9,688 bases of DNA, from contig DATBIO010000142.1 in assembly GCA_036556965.1 (NCBI GenBank), positions 1 through 9,688 of the forward strand. The letters run 5' to 3'. The DNA comes from DATBIO01 sp036556965. Its GTDB lineage: Bacteria; Acidobacteriota; Vicinamibacteria; Fen-336. Under the pieces are notes generated by a model, which saw nothing but the letters and a program-made list of their open reading frames with translations, was not told the origin of the DNA and made no database searches. Within the stretch, counting starts at the first letter, position 1, and every line of letters starts with the position of its first letter. Shown here in pieces: positions 1-6,395 of this stretch. Position numbers and translations under genes: made by a program.

Positions 1-21
1 GCCCTCGTTCCTTCTTCCCGT

Positions 22-51
22 AGCATCCCAGGCCTTGCGGCGCTCGATCAA
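22..51 (-). promoter_or_regulatory. Weak candidate promoter reading leftwards out of the window
   Basis: On the minus strand, TTGATC (46-51) resembles a -35 box and GATGCT (22-27) a -10 box, separated by 18 nt. A purine-rich GGAAGAAGGA stretch follows towards the window edge and could serve as a ribosome binding site for a gene beyond it. The -10 match is poor and the gene is not visible, so this is only a possibility. Confidence 0.2.
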
Positions 52-57
52 CGATCG

Positions 58-93
58 GCAGGAGCGAGTCGGTGCACGGGCGACGCCGCGCTC
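58..93. repeat. Imperfect copy of the mtnA 3' segment, downstream of mtnA
   Basis: Positions 76-93 are identical over 18 bp to positions 178-195, which lie inside the 3' end of mtnA. The similarity continues more loosely leftwards, and both copies begin with GCAGG (58-62 and 156-160). The copies are 98-102 bp apart in the same orientation. The best reading is a decayed tandem duplication of the mtnA tail. The copy outside the gene has no open continuation of the MtnA frame that looks functional. The rest of 1-138 shows no gene that I can support. Confidence 0.5.
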
Positions 94-138
94 TCGGGCG
101 CGACTGCGTTCGCCGGCGCGCTGTACGCGGCCCGCGGC

Positions 139-1161
<1,023 letters not shown>

Positions 1162-1188
1162 CGCCCCATGCTATCGCGGGGCCCGTGT

Positions 1189-1218
1189 TTGGGGTTTCGC
1201 GAAGCTTGGTCCTAGAAT
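1189..1218 (+). promoter_or_regulatory. Candidate sigma70-type promoter of the glutamate dehydrogenase gene
   Basis: TTGGGG (1189-1194) as -35 and TAGAAT (1213-1218) as -10 are separated by 18 bp. This would place the transcription start near 1225 and give a leader of about 53 nt. The -10 box matches the consensus at five of six positions; the -35 matches only its first three bases. It is the best promoter-like element in the divergent mtnA/gdh gap. Placement is by eye. Confidence 0.4.
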
Positions 1219-1249
1219 CCGCGCGACCCGGGGAGCGGCGGAATGAAGG

Positions 1250-1261
1250 CGCGCATGCGCG
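1250..1261. promoter_or_regulatory. 12-bp perfect palindrome in the gdh leader
   Basis: CGCGCATGCGCG reads identically on both strands. It lies between the proposed promoter and the ribosome binding site of the dehydrogenase gene, where a dimeric repressor site or a small RNA hairpin could act. Short CG palindromes are common at this base composition, so function is uncertain. Confidence 0.25.
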
Positions 1262-1277
1262 GGAGGACCGGAGGCCC

Positions 1278-2531
1278 ATGCCCCAGGAGAACCTCAACCC
1301 CTTCGACATCGCCCTCCGGCAGTTCGACACCGCGGCCGAGAAGCTCGGCCTGGACGACGGCATGCGCGACGTGCTGCGCACGCCCAAGCGCCAGCTGATC
1401 GTCTCCGTCCCCACCCTCCTCGACGACGGCTCCGTGCGCGTGTTCACCGGCTATCGGGTGCAGCACAACATCGCCCGCGGGCCGGCCAAGGGCGGCATCC
1501 GCTACCACCCGGGCGTCACCCTCGACGAGGTCAAGGCGCTGGCGGCCTGGATGACCTGGAAGTGCGCCACCGTCAACGTGCCCTACGGCGGGGGCAAGGG
1601 CGGGGTGACCTGCGACCCGAAGCGCATGTCGAAGACGGAGCTGGAGCGCATGACCCGCCGCTACACCTCCGAGATCTCCATCATCATCGGCCCCGACCGC
1701 GACATCCCCGCTCCCGACGTCTACACCGACAGCCAGACCATGGCCTGGATCATGGACACCTACTCCATGACCCAGGGTCACTCGTCCCTGGGGGTGGTGA
1801 CGGGGAAGCCGTTGACCCTGGGGGGAAGCCGCGGCCGCAACGAGGCCACCGCCCGCGGTGCGCTCTTCTGCATCCGCGAGGCCTGCGCGGTCATGAAGAA
1901 GCCGCTCAAGGGGGCCACGGTGGCGGTGCAGGGCTTCGGCAACGCGGGGGCCATCGCCGCCCGCCTCCTCTCCGAGGACGGCGCGCGCGTGGTGGCGGTG
2001 AGCGACAGCCGCGCCGGCCTCTACCAGAGCCGCGGGCTCGACGTGCGGGCGCTCCTCCAGCACAAGGAGCAGACGGGCTCCCTGGCCGGCTTCAAGGGAG
2101 CCGAGCACATCAGCAACAGCGAGCTGCTGGAGATGAAGTGCGACGTGCTGGTGCCGGCGGCGCTGGAGAACCAGATCACCATGAAGAACGCGTCGCGCGT
2201 GCGCGCGCGCATCGTGGCGGAGGCCGCCAACGGGCCCACCACCCCGGGGGCCGACCGCATCCTGCGCGAGCACGGGGTGGTGGTGATCCCGGACATCCTC
2301 TGCAACGCCGGGGGCGTCACCGTCTCCTACTTCGAGTGGGCCCAGAACATGCAGGGCTTCTTCTGGGACGAGGCGGCCGTGAACGCGCAGCTCGAGCGCT
2401 TCATGGTGCGCGCCTTCCGCGAGGTGCACGAGACGGCCAAGCGCCACAAGCTGGACCTGCGCACGGGCGCCTACATGCTGGCCGTGGGACGCGTGGCGGA
2501 GGCCACCCGCGTGCGCGGGCTCTTCCCCTAG
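1278..2531 (+). CDS. gdhA: Glutamate dehydrogenase (Glu/Leu/Phe/Val dehydrogenase family)
   Basis: This cytoplasmic enzyme interconverts glutamate with 2-oxoglutarate plus ammonia using NAD(P), linking nitrogen and carbon metabolism. The 417-residue product fits hexameric bacterial glutamate dehydrogenase and is longer than leucine dehydrogenase (about 365). The N-terminal substrate domain has GPAKGGIR (Lys71), the catalytic lysine in VPYGGGKGG (Lys107) and IPAPDVYTD with Asp147. The Rossmann domain has GFGNAG at 219-224, and Asp243 follows the second strand. VTVSYFEWAQN at 348-358 is typical of the RocG/GudB-like group. I chose the ATG at 1278 because GGAGG (1270-1274) lies just before it and the family usually begins here. 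A GTG start at 1185 would add a tail unlike the family and would lie upstream of the -10 box. NAD versus NADP preference cannot be settled by eye. A hairpin follows the stop. Confidence 0.95.
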   Translation: MPQENLNPFDIALRQFDTAAEKLGLDDGMRDVLRTPKRQLIVSVPTLLDDGSVRVFTGYRVQHNIARGPAKGGIRYHPGVTLDEVKALAAWMTWKCATVNVPYGGGKGGVTCDPKRMSKTELERMTRRYTSEISIIIGPDRDIPAPDVYTDSQTMAWIMDTYSMTQGHSSLGVVTGKPLTLGGSRGRNEATARGALFCIREACAVMKKPLKGATVAVQGFGNAGAIAARLLSEDGARVVAVSDSRAGLYQSRGLDVRALLQHKEQTGSLAGFKGAEHISNSELLEMKCDVLVPAALENQITMKNASRVRARIVAEAANGPTTPGADRILREHGVVVIPDILCNAGGVTVSYFEWAQNMQGFFWDEAAVNAQLERFMVRAFREVHETAKRHKLDLRTGAYMLAVGRVAEATRVRGLFP

Positions 2532-2551
2532 GCGTTCTCCCCTCCGGCCCC

Positions 2552-2578
2552 CCGCCGCGTCCGCGCGAGCGCGGGCGG
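2552..2578 (+). terminator. GC-rich hairpin after gdh, possible terminator
   Basis: CCGCG (2561-2565) pairs with CGCGG (2570-2574) around a 4-nt loop. An outer CCGC (2552-2555) can pair with GCGG (2575-2578), leaving a bulge on the 5' side. It starts 20 nt after the gdh stop. There is no T-run after it, so it is not a classical intrinsic terminator and may only pause polymerase or protect the 3' end. Confidence 0.3.
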
Positions 2579-2580
2579 TG

Positions 2581-2633
2581 AGCAATCTCACTCCATTGCG
2601 CATCCAAGAAATAAAGCGCGGGCGGCGGGCGCT
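2581..2633. promoter_or_regulatory. AT-richer patch with inverted repeats upstream of the lipoprotein gene
   Basis: This is the least GC-rich patch of the window. GCAAT (2582-2586) and ATTGC (2595-2599) form an inverted repeat with an 8-nt gap. AGCGC (2615-2619) and GCGCT (2629-2633) form a second one with a 9-nt gap. AAGAAATAAAG (2606-2616) lies between them. The patch probably contains the promoter or operator for the lipoprotein gene, but I could not place a convincing -35/-10 pair. Confidence 0.25.
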
Positions 2634-2687
2634 CCCTTCCGCAACGACGCGCTTTCCGTGCCCTCCCCGGAAGCGATGGAGGTCCGC

Positions 2688-3935
2688 ATGCGCATCCGAG
2701 CCGCCGTCCCCCTCGTCCTGGCGACGCTGCCCCTGGGCGCGTGCGCCTCGCTGCAACAGACCGCGCGGCGGCAGGCCGACTTCTACCGTGCCGGGAACCT
2801 GACCGTGCTCCTCTGCGACAAGCCCAGCCTGGACGGCTGCCAGGCCGTTCCCGGCATCAGCGTCGCCTCGGGGACGGCCAAGCTCGACCAGTTCGAGCTG
2901 CCCGCCCACGTCCGCGGCGACAGCCCCACGCGCGCGCTGCGCTCGTTCCAGGTCATCTGCGGCCGGCCGACCTCGGTCGTCCTCTACGAGGCGTGCAACT
3001 TCCAGGGCCGGGTGGCCGCCTACCACTGCGCGCCCGCGCCGGGCGACGTGTCGGGGATCCTCGAGGTGAACCACCTGGGCAGCCTCGCGGGCAAGGTCGG
3101 CGCCATCTCCTTCAGCGACGAGACGCAGACGACCGACACCATGCACACCGCCATCCCCCTCGTGACCGGCCCTGGACTGATCAGCGCCGCCGTCACCGCG
3201 GCCTTCGCGGGAGGCGGCATGGCCGCGACCCCGCCCGCGGGGAGCTGCCCGCTCATCCCCCAGTGCTGCCCGACCGGCGGCGGCGCCGGCGGTGCGGGCG
3301 GAGGGGGGGCGGCCGGGGTCACCGTGGTGGCGCGGTCCACCGACGTGTTCTGGACGGACGCGGTCAACGTCGCGGTCGAGCTGCCCCCGCCCGACGACGA
3401 GAACGCCCGGCTCTCGCGCGCCTGCCTGGTACGGGGCGACTCGAACTGGGAGCGGACGGACCTGCTGGCGGTGGTCCACCGCATGAGGGTCACGGCGGGC
3501 CCGAACACCTACCCGGTGGCGCTGTCCTGGTACTTCGAGCCGACCCTGGCCCGCGGCACGCCGGTGTTCCGCGTGCACAAGACCCACTTCCGGGTGTACG
3601 GCACCAGCTTCCCGGGCAGCGTCCTCGACTCCTGGCTCGGCGACCTCGTCGGCCTCAGCCCCCAGGAACGGCTCGAGGACGGCATCGCGCGGGCCATGGC
3701 GTCCAGCGGACGGAGCATCGCCTGCGGCATCCTGGCCGCGGTCAACACCGCCGCCAACGCGACCATCGCGGGCGGCGGCGCGGCCGTCCTCACCGGGAAC
3801 GCTCGCGCCAACTTCACCTACGACCTGCCGCCGGGGACCTCACCCCCGACCGTGTTCTGCAACGGCATCCGCACGCCCGTGGCCGGCTGCGACCACTACC
3901 GCGCCGTCCCGCCCACCCTGATCCTGCACAAGTAG
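2688..3935 (+). CDS. Exported lipoprotein with beta/gamma-crystallin-like segment, function unknown
   Basis: The 415-residue product begins with a basic N-terminus and a hydrophobic stretch ending in the lipobox LGAC, so Cys19 would be lipidated. Ala at +2 is compatible with outer-membrane sorting. GGAGGT (2678-2683), 4 nt before the ATG, fixes this start over upstream GTG and ATG codons. Residues 37-142 resemble a beta/gamma-crystallin domain: YEACNFQG at 100-107 fits the Greek-key signature Y-x4-F-x-G, and LGSLAGKVGAISF (130-142) fits the end of such a motif. A small-residue-rich stretch (158-180) and a Gly/Ala linker (197-210) separate this from a C-terminal region (211-415) that I do not recognise. 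Besides Cys19 there are 12 cysteines, suggesting disulfides. Such domains often bind calcium or stabilise structures, but I infer no specific role here. The gene is convergent with the next one, with a 16-bp gap. Confidence 0.8.
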   Translation: MRIRAAVPLVLATLPLGACASLQQTARRQADFYRAGNLTVLLCDKPSLDGCQAVPGISVASGTAKLDQFELPAHVRGDSPTRALRSFQVICGRPTSVVLYEACNFQGRVAAYHCAPAPGDVSGILEVNHLGSLAGKVGAISFSDETQTTDTMHTAIPLVTGPGLISAAVTAAFAGGGMAATPPAGSCPLIPQCCPTGGGAGGAGGGGAAGVTVVARSTDVFWTDAVNVAVELPPPDDENARLSRACLVRGDSNWERTDLLAVVHRMRVTAGPNTYPVALSWYFEPTLARGTPVFRVHKTHFRVYGTSFPGSVLDSWLGDLVGLSPQERLEDGIARAMASSGRSIACGILAAVNTAANATIAGGGAAVLTGNARANFTYDLPPGTSPPTVFCNGIRTPVAGCDHYRAVPPTLILHK

Positions 3936-3951
3936 GGCGGGCGGCGCGCAC

Positions 3952-4512
3952 CTACGGCAGCTGGTCGGGGGTCGGGGGAGGGTTGGGGACCAGGTAGCCC
4001 TGGACCCAGAACCCCCGGCCGGGCAGGAGCGAGTCGGGGTGCGTGCTGCCCGAGAGCTGGCATCCCGGGCCGATCACGAGCCCGGCCGTGAAGTGGACCT
4101 CGAACCTCGAGTCGCGGTACCGCTGGGTGAAGTCCCCGGCTCCGGCGTAGATGACGCGGTGTCCGTTGGGGTTGTCGGGGCTCCAGTGATACAGCTCGTG
4201 GAAGGTCCGCTGGAGCGGCGAAGCGAAGCTGCGGTGGGAGGAGATGTCGGTGACGATCAGCGAGTAGCCGGCGGGCACGGTGTAGGGCTGGGCCTCGATC
4301 GTCCCGTCCGGCCGGCGACGATTGAGGTTCCCCCCGAACGGCGAGCTGCTCGCGCGCATCTCGAGGTTGACCACCAAGGCGGCGGGGACGTTCAGGTGCG
4401 TGACCGGAAGCGTGGGCGCGGTGTCCTGCCCCCGTGCGGGGAGCGGCGCCGCGACGGCGGCCAGGCCGGCGAGGGCGATGGGCAGGCGGCGGCGGAGCGT
4501 CGTCACGGGCAT
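3952..4512 (-). CDS. Small exported protein of unknown function
   Basis: The 186-residue product starts with a classical signal peptide: RRR at 7-9, a hydrophobic Ala/Leu core to about 22, and a likely cleavage near PARG-Q (27-29). The mature part looks all-beta. It contains VPAGYSLIVTDIS (79-91), a central His/Arg-rich segment, GLVIGPGCQL (144-153) and a final GFWVQGYLVP (167-176), as in a beta-sandwich or cupin-like fold. There is a single mature cysteine (Cys151). I do not recognise a named family. The ATG at 4512 is chosen because AAGGAGG (4517-4523) precedes it by 4 nt and the signal peptide begins properly there; a TTG in frame at 4551 would only add a basic tail. The gene diverges from moeA, and its ribosome binding site lies in a strong hairpin described separately. 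Confidence 0.8.
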   Translation of the reverse strand: MPVTTLRRRLPIALAGLAAVAAPLPARGQDTAPTLPVTHLNVPAALVVNLEMRASSSPFGGNLNRRRPDGTIEAQPYTVPAGYSLIVTDISSHRSFASPLQRTFHELYHWSPDNPNGHRVIYAGAGDFTQRYRDSRFEVHFTAGLVIGPGCQLSGSTHPDSLLPGRGFWVQGYLVPNPPPTPDQLP

Positions 4513-4519
4513 GGGGCCT

Positions 4520-4553
4520 CCTTGCGCGCGTTCGGCCACGCGCACGCGCAAGG
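4520..4553 (-). promoter_or_regulatory. Hairpin covering the ribosome binding site of the exported-protein gene
   Basis: On the minus-strand transcript CCTTGCG (4547-4553) pairs with CGCAAGG (4520-4526), and CGCGT (4538-4542) pairs with ACGCG (4527-4531) around a 6-nt loop, with a 4-nt bulge on the 5' side. As plain DNA the outer arms form an exact 9-bp inverted repeat (4520-4528 and 4545-4553). The 3' arm contains AAGG of the Shine-Dalgarno AAGGAGG (4517-4523), so folding would restrict ribosome access. The pairing is visible; regulation is inferred. Confidence 0.4.
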
Positions 4554-4606
4554 TAGGCGGCCGGCCGTCCCGAGTCTCAGGGGCGGGTCAGGGTTTGCTC
4601 AGGATC

Positions 4607-4670
4607 CGGCGGCCTCCCTGCCGCCTCACGGCCGGGGGCCGGCCCGGCGCTACAATGGCGGAGGCCGCCG
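4607..4670 (+). promoter_or_regulatory. moeA leader with exact 11-bp complement to its ribosome binding site
   Basis: CGGCGGCCTCC (4607-4617) is the exact reverse complement of GGAGGCCGCCG (4660-4670), and that 3' arm contains the GGAGG used by moeA (4660-4664). Two smaller stems compete with it: GGCGGC (4608-4613) with GCCGCC (4620-4625), and GGCGG (4657-4661) with CCGCC (4665-4669). The leader could therefore switch between an open and a closed ribosome site. It does not look like the known Moco RNA motif as far as I can judge. It matters only if transcription starts upstream of 4607. A -10-like TACAAT at 4651-4656 would argue for a shorter transcript, though it has no -35 partner. Confidence 0.35.
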
Positions 4671-4672
4671 TA

Positions 4673-5890
4673 ATGGTTCCCGTCGAGAAGGCGCTCGAGA
4701 TCGTCCTCGCCCACGCTCCGCTCCTCCCTTCCCAAGAGGTCGTCCTCACCGACGCGCTCGGCCGCGTCCTGGCCGAGGACGTGGCCTCCGACACCGACCT
4801 GCCGCCCTTCGACCGCTCGGCCATGGACGGCTACGCGGTGCGCGCCGCGGACGTGGCCCACGCCCCCGTGACCCTGGAGGTGGCGGGGATGGTGCGCGCC
4901 GGCCAGCAGCCCGAGCGCGCGCTGGAGCGCGGGCAGGCCATCCAGGTCATGACGGGAGCGCCGGTGCCCCTCGGAGCCACCGCGGTGCAGCCGGTGGAGA
5001 AGACGCGGGCGGCGGGCACCCGCGTGCAGATGCTCGAGCCGGTGGAGCCGGGCGCCCACATCGCGCGCCAGGGCTGCGAGGTGAGGACGGGCGACACCGT
5101 GCTCCGGCGCGGGGACACCGTCGATCCCGCCATCCTGGCCGTGCTGGCCACGGTCGGGCGGGGCCGGGTGCGCGTGGGCCGCCGGCCCACCGTCTCCGTC
5201 CTGGTGACGGGCGACGAGCTGGTGGACGTCTGGGACGCCCCGACGCGCGGGCGCATCCGCAACAGCAACGGCTACGCGATCATGGCCCAGGCGGCGTGGG
5301 CGGGGGCGGACGCGCGCTCGCTGGGCGTGGTCCCCGACCAGGACGAGCGCATCGCCCAGGCCGTGCGCCAGGGCTTCGCCTCGGACGTCCTCGTCCTCTC
5401 CGGCGGGGTCTCGGAGGGCGCCTTCGACCTGGTGGAGGAGGTCCTGGCCCGTTTCGACGTCGGCCTCCTCTTCACCAAGGTGGCCATCAAGCCCGGCGCC
5501 CCCCTGGTGTTCGGCCGGCGCGGCGACAAGCTGGTGTTCGGCCTGCCCGGAAACCCGGTCTCCGCGCAGGTGACGTTCGACGTGTTCGTGCGCCCGGCGC
5601 TGCTGCGCATGCAGGGCGCGCGCGTGGTCACCCGCCCGCGCGTGGAGGTGGAGCTGGCCGCGCGCGTCAGCAACCGCTCGGGCCGCGCCAACCACCTGCC
5701 CGCGCGCGTGCGCTTCGAGGGGGGACGCCTGCTCGCCCAGCCCGTGCCCACCCAGGGCTCGGCGGACGTGGTGGCCCATGCCCGCGCCAACGCCCTGGTG
5801 GTGATGGACGCGGGACGGCAGCGCGCGGAGGCCGGGGAGCGCGCCCCCGCCCTCCTCCTCGGGAACTTCCTGGAGCGCGACGGCGACTAG
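4673..5890 (+). CDS. moeA: Molybdopterin molybdenumtransferase (MoeA)
   Basis: MoeA inserts molybdate into adenylylated molybdopterin, releasing AMP, in the last shared step of molybdenum cofactor synthesis in the cytoplasm. The 405-residue product has normal family length. It contains PPFDRSAMDGYAV (44-56, Asp52), MTGAPVP (93-99, Thr94), VTGDELV (178-184, Glu182), SGGVSEGAFD (243-252, Asp252), AIKPG (271-275) and LPGNPVSA (291-298). These match, from memory, E. coli Asp59, Thr100, Glu188 and Asp259, so the active site looks complete. The C-terminal beta domain (about 320-405) is present. I chose the ATG at 4673 because GGAGG lies 8 nt upstream and MoeA proteins usually begin M-x-x-VEEAL; an ATG at 4655 in frame lacks a ribosome site. 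It is the first gene of an operon with moaC, 10 nt downstream. Confidence 0.95.
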   Translation: MVPVEKALEIVLAHAPLLPSQEVVLTDALGRVLAEDVASDTDLPPFDRSAMDGYAVRAADVAHAPVTLEVAGMVRAGQQPERALERGQAIQVMTGAPVPLGATAVQPVEKTRAAGTRVQMLEPVEPGAHIARQGCEVRTGDTVLRRGDTVDPAILAVLATVGRGRVRVGRRPTVSVLVTGDELVDVWDAPTRGRIRNSNGYAIMAQAAWAGADARSLGVVPDQDERIAQAVRQGFASDVLVLSGGVSEGAFDLVEEVLARFDVGLLFTKVAIKPGAPLVFGRRGDKLVFGLPGNPVSAQVTFDVFVRPALLRMQGARVVTRPRVEVELAARVSNRSGRANHLPARVRFEGGRLLAQPVPTQGSADVVAHARANALVVMDAGRQRAEAGERAPALLLGNFLERDGD

Positions 5891-5900
5891 GGCCCACACT

Positions 5901-6395
5901 ATGATGGCGGCGGTGAAGCGCCCCCGCCGCCTCAGCCACCTGGACGCGGGCGGCGCCGCGCGCATGGTGGACGTCTCGGACAAGCCCGTGACCGCGCGGG
6001 AAGCGGTGGCGCGCGGGCGCATCCGCATCTCCCCGGCGGCCATGCGCCTGGTGCGCGCGGGCGGCGGTCCCAAGGGCGGGGTGGTGGAGGTGGCGCGCCT
6101 GGCCGGCATCCAGGCGGCCAAGCGCACGTCGGAGGCCATCCCGCTGTGCCACCCCCTGCCCCTGAGCTTCGTGGACGTGACCCTGGCCGCGCGCCGGGAC
6201 GGCTTCGAGATCGAGGCGCGCGTGCGCACGGACGCCAGGACGGGCGCGGAGATGGAGGCCCTCCACGCCGTGGCCGTGGCCGCCCTCACCGTCTACGACA
6301 TGGTGAAGGCGGCGGACCCGGCCATGACCATCAGCGACGTCCGCCTCATGAGCAAGAGCGGCGGGCGGCGCGGCACGTACCGGCGCCGGCGGTGA
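5901..6395 (+). CDS. moaC: Cyclic pyranopterin monophosphate synthase (MoaC)
   Basis: MoaC converts the MoaA product 3',8-cyclo-7,8-dihydro-GTP to cyclic pyranopterin monophosphate, the first pterin intermediate of the molybdenum cofactor pathway. The 164-residue product contains the family landmarks SHLD (12-15), MVDVSDK (22-28), IPLCHPLPL (80-88, His84), TVYDMVKA (130-137, with Asp133 and Lys136) and MSKSGG (150-155, Lys152). Asp133, Lys136 and Lys152 match the catalytic Asp128, Lys131 and Lys147 of E. coli as I recall them. The start is ATG at 5901 or the adjacent ATG at 5904; neither has a visible Shine-Dalgarno, so translation probably relies on coupling to moeA. Its TGA overlaps the GTG of the next gene. 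MoaA, MoaB/MogA, MoaD and MoaE are not in the window. Confidence 0.96.
   Translation: MMAAVKRPRRLSHLDAGGAARMVDVSDKPVTAREAVARGRIRISPAAMRLVRAGGGPKGGVVEVARLAGIQAAKRTSEAIPLCHPLPLSFVDVTLAARRDGFEIEARVRTDARTGAEMEALHAVAVAALTVYDMVKAADPAMTISDVRLMSKSGGRRGTYRRRR

Noticed and set aside
1185..1277. N-terminal extension of glutamate dehydrogenase from a GTG at 1185
   Set aside because: It would place the start upstream of the -10 box, has no ribosome site, and adds residues not seen in the family; the ATG at 1278 has GGAGG before it.
1243..1398. 51-codon upstream open frame overlapping the gdh start
   Set aside because: A GGGAG sits 7 nt before its ATG, but the encoded peptide is low-complexity and codon-position bias follows the gdh frame. 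A regulatory leader peptide is possible but unsupported.
1278..2531. Leucine or valine dehydrogenase instead of glutamate dehydrogenase
   Set aside because: The 417-residue length and the DTYSM and SYFEWAQN segments fit the hexameric glutamate dehydrogenase group better. A biochemical test would be needed for full certainty.
3297..3312. Possible frameshift at a 7-G run in the lipoprotein Gly linker
   Set aside because: The frame upstream (signal peptide, crystallin-like part) and downstream (well-composed sequence to a stop just before the convergent gene) is continuous, so no indel is needed.
1212..3587. 791-residue open frame on the minus strand across gdh and the lipoprotein gene
   Set aside because: Its composition (Arg, Gly, His, Val in low-complexity runs) is typical of the antisense frame of high-GC genes. 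It crosses two well-supported genes and the gap between them.
4322..4672. Extended N-terminus for MoeA from 4322
   Set aside because: It runs antisense through the exported-protein gene and has no family counterpart; starts at 4655 or 4673 fit the MoeA length.
4554..4672. Known Moco (molybdenum cofactor) riboswitch upstream of moeA
   Set aside because: The leader is short and I could not recognise the conserved Moco RNA architecture; only simple stems are visible. A covariance-model search would decide.
4577..6289. Long minus-strand open frame across moeA and moaC
   Set aside because: Antisense shadow of two complete, motif-confirmed genes.
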